Part shown: one piece after another, positions 1-7,090 of the stretch
How positions within the stretch are numbered: the first letter of the stretch is position 1
Layout: every line of letters starts with the position of its first letter
Source of the DNA: Site-B1 sp963722665
Lineage (GTDB): Bacteria > Bacteroidota > Bacteroidia > Flavobacteriales > Flavobacteriaceae
Length of the DNA stretch: 64,000 bases
Assembly (NCBI GenBank): GCA_963722665.1
Contig: CAVRNW010000001.1
Span: 1 to 64,000 of the forward strand
Reading direction: 5' to 3'
Made by a program: the position numbers and the translations under genes
Notes under the pieces: model-generated
Database searches by the model: none
What the model saw: the letters and a program-made list of their open reading frames with translations, nothing else
What the model was told of the DNA's origin: nothing

Positions 1-385
1 AATTTGGCTAGCAGCTAAACTAAAATCCAAAGCAGCTCGTTCGGCTTCATTAAAAGCAGGATGGGTTCTATAGTCCCAAACATTGTCTAACTGTACCTGT
101 TCTGCTCCATAACGCTCTGCAGCTCGAATAGCATGTGCCTGACAGTATCTGCAACCAGCAGAATTACTGCTAACCCAGGCTATCATTCGTTTCAATGCAG
201 AAGTCACCCGACCTTCGTTGGCCATTACCGCTTTATTTAAGTTAATAAAAGCTTTACTTATTGCCGGACGACGTTGCATTGTCAAGTACTGAATTCGGAC
301 AAAATCCAAGGGTTTCATTAAAGAATTGGGCTAATTCTTTGGTCTCTAGATCGTGGTCTGAAGGTAATGGTGAAACAAGTGCCAT
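1..385 (-). CDS. AhpD-like carboxymuconolactone decarboxylase family protein, partial and frameshifted
   Basis: The reverse strand encodes a peroxidase-related protein of the AhpD/carboxymuconolactone decarboxylase family. It has the redox motif C-R-Y-C-Q-A-H, and the gene runs off the left edge of the window. The first ~34 codons from the ATG at 385 lie in one frame (MALVSPLPSD..., FFNETLGFCPNSVL). The rest (QRRPAISKAF, ALKRMIAWVSS, CRYCQAH) lies in another. Removing one base near 282-285 joins them as ...NSVL-TMQRRP..., so a single-base insertion is likely. Family members use the CxxC pair and a nearby His to reduce peroxides, probably in the cytosol. The gene is divergent from osmC, another peroxide-related family. 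The family call is firm; whether the frameshift is real is unknown. Confidence 0.75.
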
Positions 386-414
386 ATGTTACAAAATTTT
401 ATGTTTATTAGTCG

Positions 415-422
415 TATTTTTG
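415..422 (+). promoter_or_regulatory. Putative -7 promoter box for osmC
   Basis: The octamer TATTTTTG matches the Bacteroidota -7 consensus TAnnTTTG. It lies about 30 bases before the osmC ATG in the gap between two divergent genes. I see no good TTTG at -33, so this is a partial match. It favours the ATG at 453 over upstream in-frame starts, which would lie before the transcription start. Confidence 0.45.
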
Positions 423-452
423 CACCTTCAATTAACAAAATTATTTCTACAT

Positions 453-875
453 ATGACTAATATAATCACTACTGAATGGATAAGGGATATGGTTTTTGAA
501 TCAGATAACCCCAGTAAACATAAATTATCTATTGATTCTGATAAAGAATTTGGAGGAACCAATTCAGGATTAAGACCTAAAGCTTTAATGTTAACCTCTC
601 TCGCCGGTTGTTCCGGACTTGATGTTGTGTCTCTTTTAAAGAAAATGAAAGTTGAAATAGATGGTTTTAAGATTGTTACTGCTGGAGAATTAACAGATGA
701 ACATCCTAAATATTATCATAAAGTCAAAGTTGATTACCATTTCTACGGAAAAGAATTGAACGAAAAGAAAATCGAAAAAGCAGTAAATTTATCTATAGAT
801 CGATATTGTGGTGTATTCGAAATGTTCCGTCAGTTTGCTAAAATGGACACAGAAATTCATTTACACAAAAAATAG
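453..875 (+). CDS. OsmC family protein
   Basis: A protein of 140 residues with the OsmC/Ohr fold. It begins MTNIITTEWIRDMVFES and contains the family's central segment with a redox cysteine (MLTSLAGCSGLDV), where proteins of this group usually carry the first peroxidatic Cys. The second canonical Cys may be that in DRYCGVFEMF. OsmC proteins reduce organic hydroperoxides in the cytosol. The open frame extends far upstream, but that part is the antisense of the AhpD-like gene, and a -7 box at 415-422 supports starting at 453. The length is typical for the family. The gene is monocistronic, with a small inverted-repeat element downstream. Confidence 0.85.
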   Translation: MTNIITTEWIRDMVFESDNPSKHKLSIDSDKEFGGTNSGLRPKALMLTSLAGCSGLDVVSLLKKMKVEIDGFKIVTAGELTDEHPKYYHKVKVDYHFYGKELNEKKIEKAVNLSIDRYCGVFEMFRQFAKMDTEIHLHKK

Positions 876-880
876 TATTT

Positions 881-941
881 TGTCATTCTGAACGAAAGGG
901 AGAATCTCATATTGAGATGTTTTGACAAGCTCAACATGACA
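881..941. repeat. Short MITE-like element with TGTCAT/ATGACA ends
   Basis: This intergenic segment is bounded by inverted ends (TGTCAT at 881-886, ATGACA at 936-941) and holds an inner hairpin, ATCTCA-tat-TGAGAT. The text (TCATTCTGAACGAAAGGG... CAAGCTCAACATGACA) resembles the small dispersed intergenic repeats common in flavobacterial genomes. A related, longer element is at 6953-7061. It carries no coding potential. Confidence is limited because this window has only distant relatives of it. Confidence 0.5.
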
Positions 942-987
942 TTATTTTTATATTTTTAGCATTGGAATTTTATTCTCATAAGGAATT

Positions 988-2676
988 ATGCGCTGGACAC
1001 TCAAGCCAAAACCAGATAAAAATAAGGTAAAACAATTGCAGGAATCACTACAAGTAGATGAAACCATTGCATCACTTTTAGTGCAACGAGGTATTGAATC
1101 ATACGAAGAAGCAAAACATTTTTTCAGACCAAGTTTAGATGATTTGCATGATCCATTCCTGATGAAAGATATGGATAAAGCAGTTGCCAGAGTAGAGCTT
1201 GCTATTGTCAATAATGAAAACATTCTGGTTTATGGTGATTATGATGTCGATGGAACTACTGCCGTATCTTTAGTATCCTCTTATTTATTAAGTAAATATC
1301 CGAATGTTGCCACTTATATTCCGGATAGATATGATGAAGGTTATGGCATATCTTTTAAAGGAATCGATTTTGCAAACGACAATGATTTTTCCCTAATAAT
1401 TGCTCTAGATTGCGGCATCAAAGCCATTGATAAAGTTAAATATGCATCGGAAAAAAGGATAGATTTTATTATTTGTGATCATCACAGACCCGGAGACAAT
1501 ATTCCGGATGCAGTTGCCGTTTTAGACCCAAAGCGAAATGATTGCGAGTATCCATATAAGGAATTATGTGGTTGCGGAGTTGGTTTTAAGCTTATTCAGG
1601 CATTGGCTTCAACAGATGGTAAGACAACTGAAGATCTAGTTGAATATTTAGACTTAGTTGCCACTGCAATTGGAGCTGATATTGTTCCAATTACTGGAGA
1701 AAACAGAGTATTGGCCTATTTTGGATTGCAAGTTATTAATGAAGCTCCCAGAACAGGATTTAAGGCCATTCTAGATCAGGTTAAAAAGGACACCTTAACA
1801 GTTACTGATGTTGTTTTTATTATTGCTCCAAGGATAAATGCTGCCGGACGAATGAAACATGGTCAATATGCAGTAAATCTGTTAACGGAAACCAATTTAG
1901 AAAAGGCAATTCAATTCGCAGAAGAAATAGAAGCATTTAACACAGACAGAAGAGATGCAGATAAAAGAATTACGGAAGAAGCTTTACAGCAAATTGAAGA
2001 ACAAAAAGAACAGGAGAACTTTACTACTGTTGTATATGATGAATCTTGGCATAAAGGCGTTATTGGTATTGTGGCTTCTCGATTAATCGAGACCTATTAC
2101 AGGCCAACTTTAGTATTTACCAAAAGCGGTGAAAAGCTCGCCGCATCTGCAAGATCCGTAAAAGGTTTCGATGTCTATAATGCTTTAGAAGCTTGTAGAG
2201 AACATCTGGAACAGTTTGGAGGTCATAAATATGCTGCCGGATTAACTCTTAAAGAAGAAAATTACGAAGCCTTCAAATTAGCATTTGAGAGTATTGTGTC
2301 TGCCACAATCGAAAATCATATGTTAACTCCGGAGATTACAATTGATACTGAAATCACTTTGGATCAAATCACACCTAAATTTTACAGGATCTTAAGTCAG
2401 TTTGCACCTTTTGGGCCGGGAAATATGACGCCTGTTTTTATGACTTCAGATTTAAAGGATACAGGTTATGGTAAATGTGTTGGTGAGGATGATAAACATT
2501 TAAGAGTCACTGCAACTCAAAACAAAACAAAATTAGTTGGAATTGGTTTTGGGTTAGGACATAAAAAAGCCATAATTTCCAACAAAAAAACTTTTCAAGC
2601 TGCATATTCCATTGATGAAAACCATTGGAATGGAGAAGTTTCACTTCAATTAAAATTCAGAGACATTAAAGCGTAA
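988..2676 (+). CDS. recJ: Single-stranded-DNA-specific exonuclease RecJ
   Basis: A protein of 562 residues with the full RecJ layout. The DHH phosphoesterase motif Y-G-D-Y-D-V-D-G-T is at residues 82-90 and the D-H-H triad at 165-167. The DHHA1 motif F-G-G-H-K-Y-A-A-G is in the second half, and an OB-like C-terminal part follows. RecJ degrades single-stranded DNA 5' to 3' in recombination, mismatch repair and base excision repair, using Mn/Mg held by the DHH aspartates and histidines. The length fits the bacterial family. The stop is 8 bases before the MFS transporter gene, so the two are probably co-transcribed. No missing catalytic residue was seen. Confidence 0.96.
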   Translation: MRWTLKPKPDKNKVKQLQESLQVDETIASLLVQRGIESYEEAKHFFRPSLDDLHDPFLMKDMDKAVARVELAIVNNENILVYGDYDVDGTTAVSLVSSYLLSKYPNVATYIPDRYDEGYGISFKGIDFANDNDFSLIIALDCGIKAIDKVKYASEKRIDFIICDHHRPGDNIPDAVAVLDPKRNDCEYPYKELCGCGVGFKLIQALASTDGKTTEDLVEYLDLVATAIGADIVPITGENRVLAYFGLQVINEAPRTGFKAILDQVKKDTLTVTDVVFIIAPRINAAGRMKHGQYAVNLLTETNLEKAIQFAEEIEAFNTDRRDADKRITEEALQQIEEQKEQENFTTVVYDESWHKGVIGIVASRLIETYYRPTLVFTKSGEKLAASARSVKGFDVYNALEACREHLEQFGGHKYAAGLTLKEENYEAFKLAFESIVSATIENHMLTPEITIDTEITLDQITPKFYRILSQFAPFGPGNMTPVFMTSDLKDTGYGKCVGEDDKHLRVTATQNKTKLVGIGFGLGHKKAIISNKKTFQAAYSIDENHWNGEVSLQLKFRDIKA

Positions 2677-2684
2677 TCCTATAA

Positions 2685-3956
2685 ATGGCAAAAAAAGACC
2701 CTTACTCAGCTCTACGATTTAAGGAATTCAATATTTTTTTGGTCGTAAGATTTGTTTTGGTCTTTGCCTGGTCCATGCAATTCATAGTCATTGAATGGGA
2801 AGTATACACATTGACCAAAGATCCGTTATCACTGGGTATAATAGGTTTAATGGAAATTATTCCTGCCTTTACAATGGCATTATTTGCGGGACATATTGTA
2901 GATCAAAATGAGAAACGAAATCTGTTGGCCTTATGTATCTCTGCCTTTTCATTGATCAGTTTGGGGTTGTTCTTACTGACTTGGCCGGAAATAGTTTCGG
3001 ATTGGTCTACTAATACCATATTATACTCCATTTATGCATTAGTATTCTTTGGTGGTTTTCTGCGCTCTTTTTTCGGACCAACCATATTCTCTTTGATTGC
3101 ATTAATTGTCCCAAAACGCATCTATCCTAATGCTGCAACCTGGAGCAGTTCTACCTGGCAAATGGCTTCGGTTTTAGGACCAGCAACGGCAGGTGTTGCA
3201 ATCAATTGGATTGGTGTTCATTGGACCTTATGTGTCGTTTTTGGATTGGTCATGTTTGCTCTTCTTGTTGTATTTCAGATAAAGAAAAAACCAATTTTAA
3301 ACCCAAACATTGGAGAACCTGTTGTGAAAAGCTTAAAGGAAGGTGTCAAATTTGTATTTAAGACTAAAGCTATTTTAGGAGCATTGACATTGGATATGAT
3401 TGCAGTATTATTTGGTGGAGCAATAGCTCTCTTACCTATTTATGCTCAGGACATTTTAAAAGTAGGCTCAGAAGGATTTGGAGCATTACGAGCAGCTCCA
3501 GCAGTTGGAGCTTTTTTAACTATGTTGGTGACAGCCTATATCCCGATAAGTAGAAACGCAGGAATGAAATTATTAGGAGCTATTTTTGGTTTCGGAATTT
3601 GTATCATCGTTTTCGGATTATCATCAATATTCTGGATTTCTCTTCTGGCCCTGTTCTTTAGCGGTGTTACTGATGGTGTTTCAATGGTAATCAGGCAAAC
3701 CATTTTGCAATTAAAAACCCCAGATAATATGCGAGGTCGTGTAGCTTCTGTAAACTCAATGTTTGTTGGCTCCTCTAACGAATTGGGCGCTTTTGAAAGT
3801 GGGTTAACCGCAAAACTAATGGGAACTGTTACTGCAGTTGTGTTTGGTGGAACAATGACTTTAATTACTGTTGTAACAACCGGAATTGTTTTGCCGTCAT
3901 TTAGAAAATTAGATCTTACTAAGGATTTGGAAGATCACGAGAACGACAATCAATAA
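2685..3956 (+). CDS. Major facilitator superfamily transporter
   Basis: A hydrophobic protein of 423 residues with about 12 predicted membrane spans. It has a loop after the second helix (AGHIVDQNEKRN) that resembles the MFS GxxxDrxGrr signature. The overall pattern resembles drug- or siderophore-export-like MFS proteins (EntS/MFS_3 type), but the substrate cannot be read from sequence. It follows recJ by 8 bases and would share its transcript. Its last codons overlap the 3' end of the convergent lpxH gene by 7 bases, leaving no room for a separate terminator between them. The family is firm; the substrate is unknown. Confidence 0.88.
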   Translation: MAKKDPYSALRFKEFNIFLVVRFVLVFAWSMQFIVIEWEVYTLTKDPLSLGIIGLMEIIPAFTMALFAGHIVDQNEKRNLLALCISAFSLISLGLFLLTWPEIVSDWSTNTILYSIYALVFFGGFLRSFFGPTIFSLIALIVPKRIYPNAATWSSSTWQMASVLGPATAGVAINWIGVHWTLCVVFGLVMFALLVVFQIKKKPILNPNIGEPVVKSLKEGVKFVFKTKAILGALTLDMIAVLFGGAIALLPIYAQDILKVGSEGFGALRAAPAVGAFLTMLVTAYIPISRNAGMKLLGAIFGFGICIIVFGLSSIFWISLLALFFSGVTDGVSMVIRQTILQLKTPDNMRGRVASVNSMFVGSSNELGAFESGLTAKLMGTVTAVVFGGTMTLITVVTTGIVLPSFRKLDLTKDLEDHENDNQ

Positions 3957-4702
3957 GTCTTTAACTCGAAACTTTCACCATCAAAAACTCCATATGTGTA
4001 ATATGATATCCAATCGCCAAGATTGATGTATTTTGAGTTTTTATTGAGGTCGATATTTAACGGTAAATGTCTATGTCCAAATACGAAATAGTCCCTGTGT
4101 TTTTCTTCTAATTTCTTTTTTGAGTATTGCACTAACCATTCGTTTTCGTCTCCAAGGAATTTCACATCTTCTTCTCCCGAAATAAGTCTGTTTTTTACTG
4201 AAAAATATTGAGCTAATCTAACACCTATATCGGGATGTAACCACTTGAAGAACCATTTGGCAACAGGATTAGTAAACACTTTTTTCATGCGTTTGAAACC
4301 CTTGTCTCCAGGCCCTAAACCATCTCCATGGCCAATTAAAAATATTTTGTCATTAAAACTGAATTCCTTTGGTTCATGATAAACGGGAATATTCAGCTCT
4401 TCTTCAAAATAGCCGTTCATCCAAAGGTCGTGATTGCCTACAAAATAATAGATAGGGATTCCGGAATCACTTATTTCAGCCAATTTCCCGAATGTTCTGG
4501 TAAATCCTTTTGGAACTACTGTTTTATACTCAAACCAAAAATCAAACAGATCACCTAAAAGGAAAATAGCGGCAGCATCTTGCTTTATTTCATCAAGCCA
4601 TATAACGAACTTTTCTTCGCGAGGAAAGGATTTTTCCTTTGTTGGAGCTCCTAAATGATTATCTGAAGCGAAATAGACCTTTTTTCCTTTTGGGATTTGC
4701 AT
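3950..4702 (-). CDS. lpxH: UDP-2,3-diacylglucosamine diphosphatase (LpxH type)
   Basis: A metallophosphatase of 250 residues with the calcineurin-type motif series. D-N-H near residues 14-16 is followed by G-D-L-F-D-F-W (50-56), G-N-H-D (89-92), G-H-G-D-G (124-128) and F-G-H-R-H (about 207-211). LpxH cleaves UDP-2,3-diacylglucosamine to lipid X and UMP at the inner membrane during lipid A synthesis, with Mn bound by these residues. The length matches the LpxH family in Bacteroidota. The gene is convergent with the MFS gene. The repeat/RAYT unit lies directly upstream of its start, so its own promoter must lie within or next to that element. Confidence 0.9.
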   Translation of the reverse strand: MQIPKGKKVYFASDNHLGAPTKEKSFPREEKFVIWLDEIKQDAAAIFLLGDLFDFWFEYKTVVPKGFTRTFGKLAEISDSGIPIYYFVGNHDLWMNGYFEEELNIPVYHEPKEFSFNDKIFLIGHGDGLGPGDKGFKRMKKVFTNPVAKWFFKWLHPDIGVRLAQYFSVKNRLISGEEDVKFLGDENEWLVQYSKKKLEEKHRDYFVFGHRHLPLNIDLNKNSKYINLGDWISYYTYGVFDGESFELKTY

Positions 4703-4718
4703 TATATATATTTTTAAT

Positions 4719-4747
4719 ACCTAGTAGGTTTATAAAACCTACTAGGT
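4719..4747. repeat. REP-like palindrome R1, left of the RAYT gene
   Basis: A perfect 12-bp stem (ACCTAGTAGGTT / AACCTACTAGGT) around a 5-base loop. It sits 10 bases past the 3' end of the RAYT gene. Related palindromes are at 5349-5381 and 63168-63200. Their stem bases differ in paired fashion while the ACCT...AGGT frame is kept, as expected for a folded repetitive extragenic palindrome. Confidence 0.85.
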
Positions 4748-4756
4748 GTTATATAA

Positions 4757-5335
4757 TTACTCTAATATTAATTCTCCTATTAAATCAATCTTGATTTTTC
4801 TTATTTCATGAACGTATTTAAAATTATCTATATCTCCAAACATATTAATCACTTCTTTTCTTTTTAAAAGGGTTGGTTTATCTGAAATCAGTGATTGATA
4901 AGAAGAATATTTATAATTTTTGTATTCAGCTAAATTATGATGACTAGGATTTGTATTGATATAAATGATTAAATTTCTTAAATATTCCTCATTCTTAATG
5001 GCTATTCTCTTGGGGTGTTTTTGAAACAAACTTCCTGTCCTATTATATTTTTTGTTTATTGCTTTGGTATAAGCATTAAATAAATTAGAAAATGGTTGAT
5101 ATATATTGTCTTTGTATTTTGTTAAAAATGTTTTATCATCTTTAATCCTAAAGATCAAATGAAAATGATTTGGTAATAAACAATAACTATAAAAATCTGC
5201 AATTGATGATAAGTGCCTTTTAATTAATTCTAAAAAATAAAAGTAATTCTCCTCCTCAAAAAAAACAACTCCATTGTTGTTTCCTCTATTATAAAAATGA
5301 TAATATTGAGACTGTTTTAAAGGCTCTAATTGCAT
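4757..5335 (-). mobile_element. REP-associated tyrosine transposase (RAYT, IS200-like Y1 HuH family)
   Basis: A protein of 192 residues of the TnpA_REP/Y1 transposase family. The HuH metal motif is H57-F-H59 (context LLPNHFHLIF), and the likely nucleophile is Tyr125 in the helix motif Y-I-N-T-N-P. RAYTs are single-strand endonucleases that recognise REP hairpins. Both ends of the gene are flanked by near-perfect palindromes (4719-4747 and 5349-5381), and a solitary copy lies 58 kb away at 63168-63200. This is the classic RAYT/REP arrangement. The reading frame is intact. Such proteins are usually domesticated single-copy genes that spread short palindromes rather than themselves. The gene sits between lpxH and queD without breaking either. 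Confidence 0.88.
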
Positions 5336-5348
5336 TGTTTTGAAATCT

Positions 5349-5381
5349 AGACCTGGTAGGTTTTTAAAACCTACCAGGTCT
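5349..5381. repeat. REP-like palindrome R2, right of the RAYT gene
   Basis: A perfect 15-bp stem (AGACCTGGTAGGTTT / AAACCTACCAGGTCT) with a 3-base loop, 13 bases upstream of the RAYT start and 5 bases from the queD stop. Compared with R1 and R3 the core has G-C where they have A-T, changed on both arms, so pairing is preserved. Confidence 0.88.
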
Positions 5382-5386
5382 TGTTT

Positions 5387-5839
5387 TTATTTATTATCAC
5401 TCGCATACCACTCTGCAAATGATGTATCTGTTTCTCGAAGTTTTAGCGAGTGTAATTTTATATTTTCTGGCAATCTACTCTTTATCTTCCTAGCAAAGTC
5501 TATCACCATCATTTCACTTGTTGGCTGATAATTAACCAACAAAACATTGTGGCCTCTATCTTCCAATTCTTTTGCTAATTCTACATGAGGTGTGTTTTTA
5601 TTAAATACTGTAGCGTGGTCAAACACATTCACAATTTCTTCTTTCACGATCTTTTTAAGGTCGCCAAAATCGATTACCATTCCGAATTTTACGTTTGACG
5701 AATTAGAAATAGGTTTGCCAATGACAGTTACTGCAAGTTTGTAACTATGGCCATGTACATTTCTGCATTTTCCATCATAACCATACAATGCATGCCCGGT
5801 TTCAAAGCTGAATTCTTTTGTAATTCGAATGTTGCTCAT
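5387..5839 (-). CDS. queD: 6-carboxytetrahydropterin synthase (QueD/PTPS family)
   Basis: A protein of 150 residues of the 6-pyruvoyl-tetrahydropterin synthase fold. It has the zinc ligands H16, H29 and H31 (G-H-A-L-Y ... V-H-G-H-S-Y), the catalytic Cys25, the D74-H75 pair in F-D-H-A-T-V, and the substrate Glu in R-E-T-D-T-S-F-A. QueD makes 6-carboxy-5,6,7,8-tetrahydropterin from dihydroneopterin triphosphate on the way to queuosine. No queC or queE is in the window, so a pterin role cannot be excluded. The start codon overlaps the stop of a 32-residue membrane ORF, which indicates translational coupling to the crotonase cluster upstream. Confidence 0.88.
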   Translation of the reverse strand: MSNIRITKEFSFETGHALYGYDGKCRNVHGHSYKLAVTVIGKPISNSSNVKFGMVIDFGDLKKIVKEEIVNVFDHATVFNKNTPHVELAKELEDRGHNVLLVNYQPTSEMMVIDFARKIKSRLPENIKLHSLKLRETDTSFAEWYASDNK

Positions 5840-5937
5840 TATCGTTTTTTGTTTCTGTTGATTACATAAATAACAATTAAAACTATAGCCAAAATCAGAA
5901 ATAATCCGTTGCCTCTAAAAAATTTAAAAAATTCCAT
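5839..5937 (-). CDS. Tiny single-span membrane protein, 32 residues
   Basis: An open frame of 32 codons, MEFFKFFRGNGLFLILAIV then a basic end NRNKKR, with one hydrophobic span at about residues 10-27. It starts directly after the stop of the 60-residue membrane ORF (TAA ATG) and its own stop overlaps the queD start (TAATG). Such tight packing between coding genes suggests it is translated. I recognise no family. It could be an accessory peptide of the neighbouring small membrane protein. The gene was called from spacing and hydrophobicity only. Confidence 0.55.
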   Translation of the reverse strand: MEFFKFFRGNGLFLILAIVLIVIYVINRNKKR

Positions 5938-6120
5938 TTATTCGTCGTATTTACTTTTTTGTTTTTTATTGTAACTGTATATTAAATAGGCTAGAGCAAC
6001 TAATAATATAAATGGTAACATTCCACCAATAAACACTCCAATTTCATAACCACTATCCGGAGCATTTTTGATCTTTTCCTCTATATCGACTTGTTGTAAT
6101 AGAATTACCGGAGAGTTCAT
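5938..6120 (-). CDS. Small single-span membrane protein, 60 residues
   Basis: A protein of 60 residues with a polar N-terminal half (VDIEEKIKNAPDSGYE), one membrane span at about residues 28-48 (GVFIGGMLPFILLVALAYLI) and a lysine-rich tail. Its start overlaps the crotonase stop (TAATG), and its stop abuts the start of the next tiny ORF. The predicted topology is N-out, C-in by the positive-inside rule. No family is recognised. The unbroken chain crotonase, this gene, the 32-residue ORF and queD suggests one transcript with coupled translation. Confidence 0.65.
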   Translation of the reverse strand: MNSPVILLQQVDIEEKIKNAPDSGYEIGVFIGGMLPFILLVALAYLIYSYNKKQKSKYDE

Positions 6121-6887
6121 TATTTTTTAATTTGCTTTAAAGCGTTTTTAGTAAATTCTGAAAGGACCAATTTTCCTGAAATTTCAGCTCGCTCTATCAA
6201 TAGTTCTTCCCAATGATCTGTGTTTTCCCAAAGGATCTTTTTCATTTGAGTTAAGGCTTCCTGATTGTATGATGCCAGCTTTTTAGCTAAAAAATCCACT
6301 TCTTTATCTAGTTCTTTAATAGTATCAAAAACTTCGGCATACAATCCTTTCTCTTTTGCCCAATAAGCGTTTTTCCATTCGGTTGCATTTAAGGATAATT
6401 CAGATAATGCAGATTTTCCTATTTTACGTTCTACTGCCGGAGCAATAACAAACGGGCCAATACCTATGGTAAGTTCGGATAGTTTAATAGATGAATTTAC
6501 AGTTGCTAATACATAATCACAGGCACTTGTTAACCCAACACCCCCACCAACTGCTTTTCCTTGAACGCGACCAATAATTAGTTTAGAACAGGTTCTCATC
6601 GCATTGATCGCATGGGCAAATCCACTAAACAATATTTTTCCTTCAGATAAATTTGTAATTGCCATTAATTCGTCAAAAGAAGCACCAGCGCAAAATGCAC
6701 GTTCTCCCTCACTTTTCAATACAATTACATGAACATCTTTGTTAACAGATAATTCATTAAGGGTATCGGTTAATCTGACCAATAATTGAGCAGGAAATGA
6801 ATTTCCGGCTGGATGCCCAAACTCAATAACGGCAATATGGTTATTAATGATGGTAGAAAGGTTTCCGTTTTGACCAGTTGAAGACAT
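6120..6887 (-). CDS. Enoyl-CoA hydratase/isomerase (crotonase) family protein
   Basis: A crotonase-fold protein of 255 residues. The oxyanion-hole motifs are R-A-F-C-A-G-A (around 63-69) and V-G-G-G-V-G-L-T (113-120). One catalytic Glu equivalent is kept at 138 (K-L-S-E-L-T-I-G). The other usual hydratase Glu, expected next to the second oxyanion motif, is replaced by Leu/Thr, so classical two-Glu hydration may not apply. Possible activities include isomerase, methylglutaconyl-CoA-type hydratase or another CoA-thioester reaction. It leads the operon that continues to queD. The exact substrate cannot be assigned. Confidence 0.8.
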   Translation of the reverse strand: MSSTGQNGNLSTIINNHIAVIEFGHPAGNSFPAQLLVRLTDTLNELSVNKDVHVIVLKSEGERAFCAGASFDELMAITNLSEGKILFSGFAHAINAMRTCSKLIIGRVQGKAVGGGVGLTSACDYVLATVNSSIKLSELTIGIGPFVIAPAVERKIGKSALSELSLNATEWKNAYWAKEKGLYAEVFDTIKELDKEVDFLAKKLASYNQEALTQMKKILWENTDHWEELLIERAEISGKLVLSEFTKNALKQIKK

Positions 6888-6952
6888 TTATAGTTAAATT
6901 TTATCAAAAATACAGAAACTAATTTAAGGTTGATGCTAGATAATTAATTTTC

Positions 6953-7061
6953 GTCAGTTTGAGTGCTAAATCTCTGATATGATGTATCGAAAACAAGAAG
7001 ATTTAATGTACTATATCGCTTCTCGATACAAAATTCTTTTCAGAATTTCACTCGAAGTGAC
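6953..7061. repeat. Intergenic inverted-repeat element, about 109 bp
   Basis: The ends GTCAGTTTGAGTG (6953-6965) and CACTCGAAGTGAC (7049-7061) are inverted copies matching at 11 of 13 positions. The inside holds the partly inverted words GTATCGAAAAC and TTCTCGATAC. It fills the gap between the crotonase gene and the MATE gene, has no ORF, and looks like a degraded miniature element of the same general type as 881-941. Confidence 0.5.
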
Positions 7062-7090
7062 AACATTATGATTAAACTTTATTCACCATA

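Noticed and set aside
261..452. An upstream extension of osmC by 64 codons
   Set aside because: The extension is the antisense of the AhpD-like gene and would start before the -7 box.
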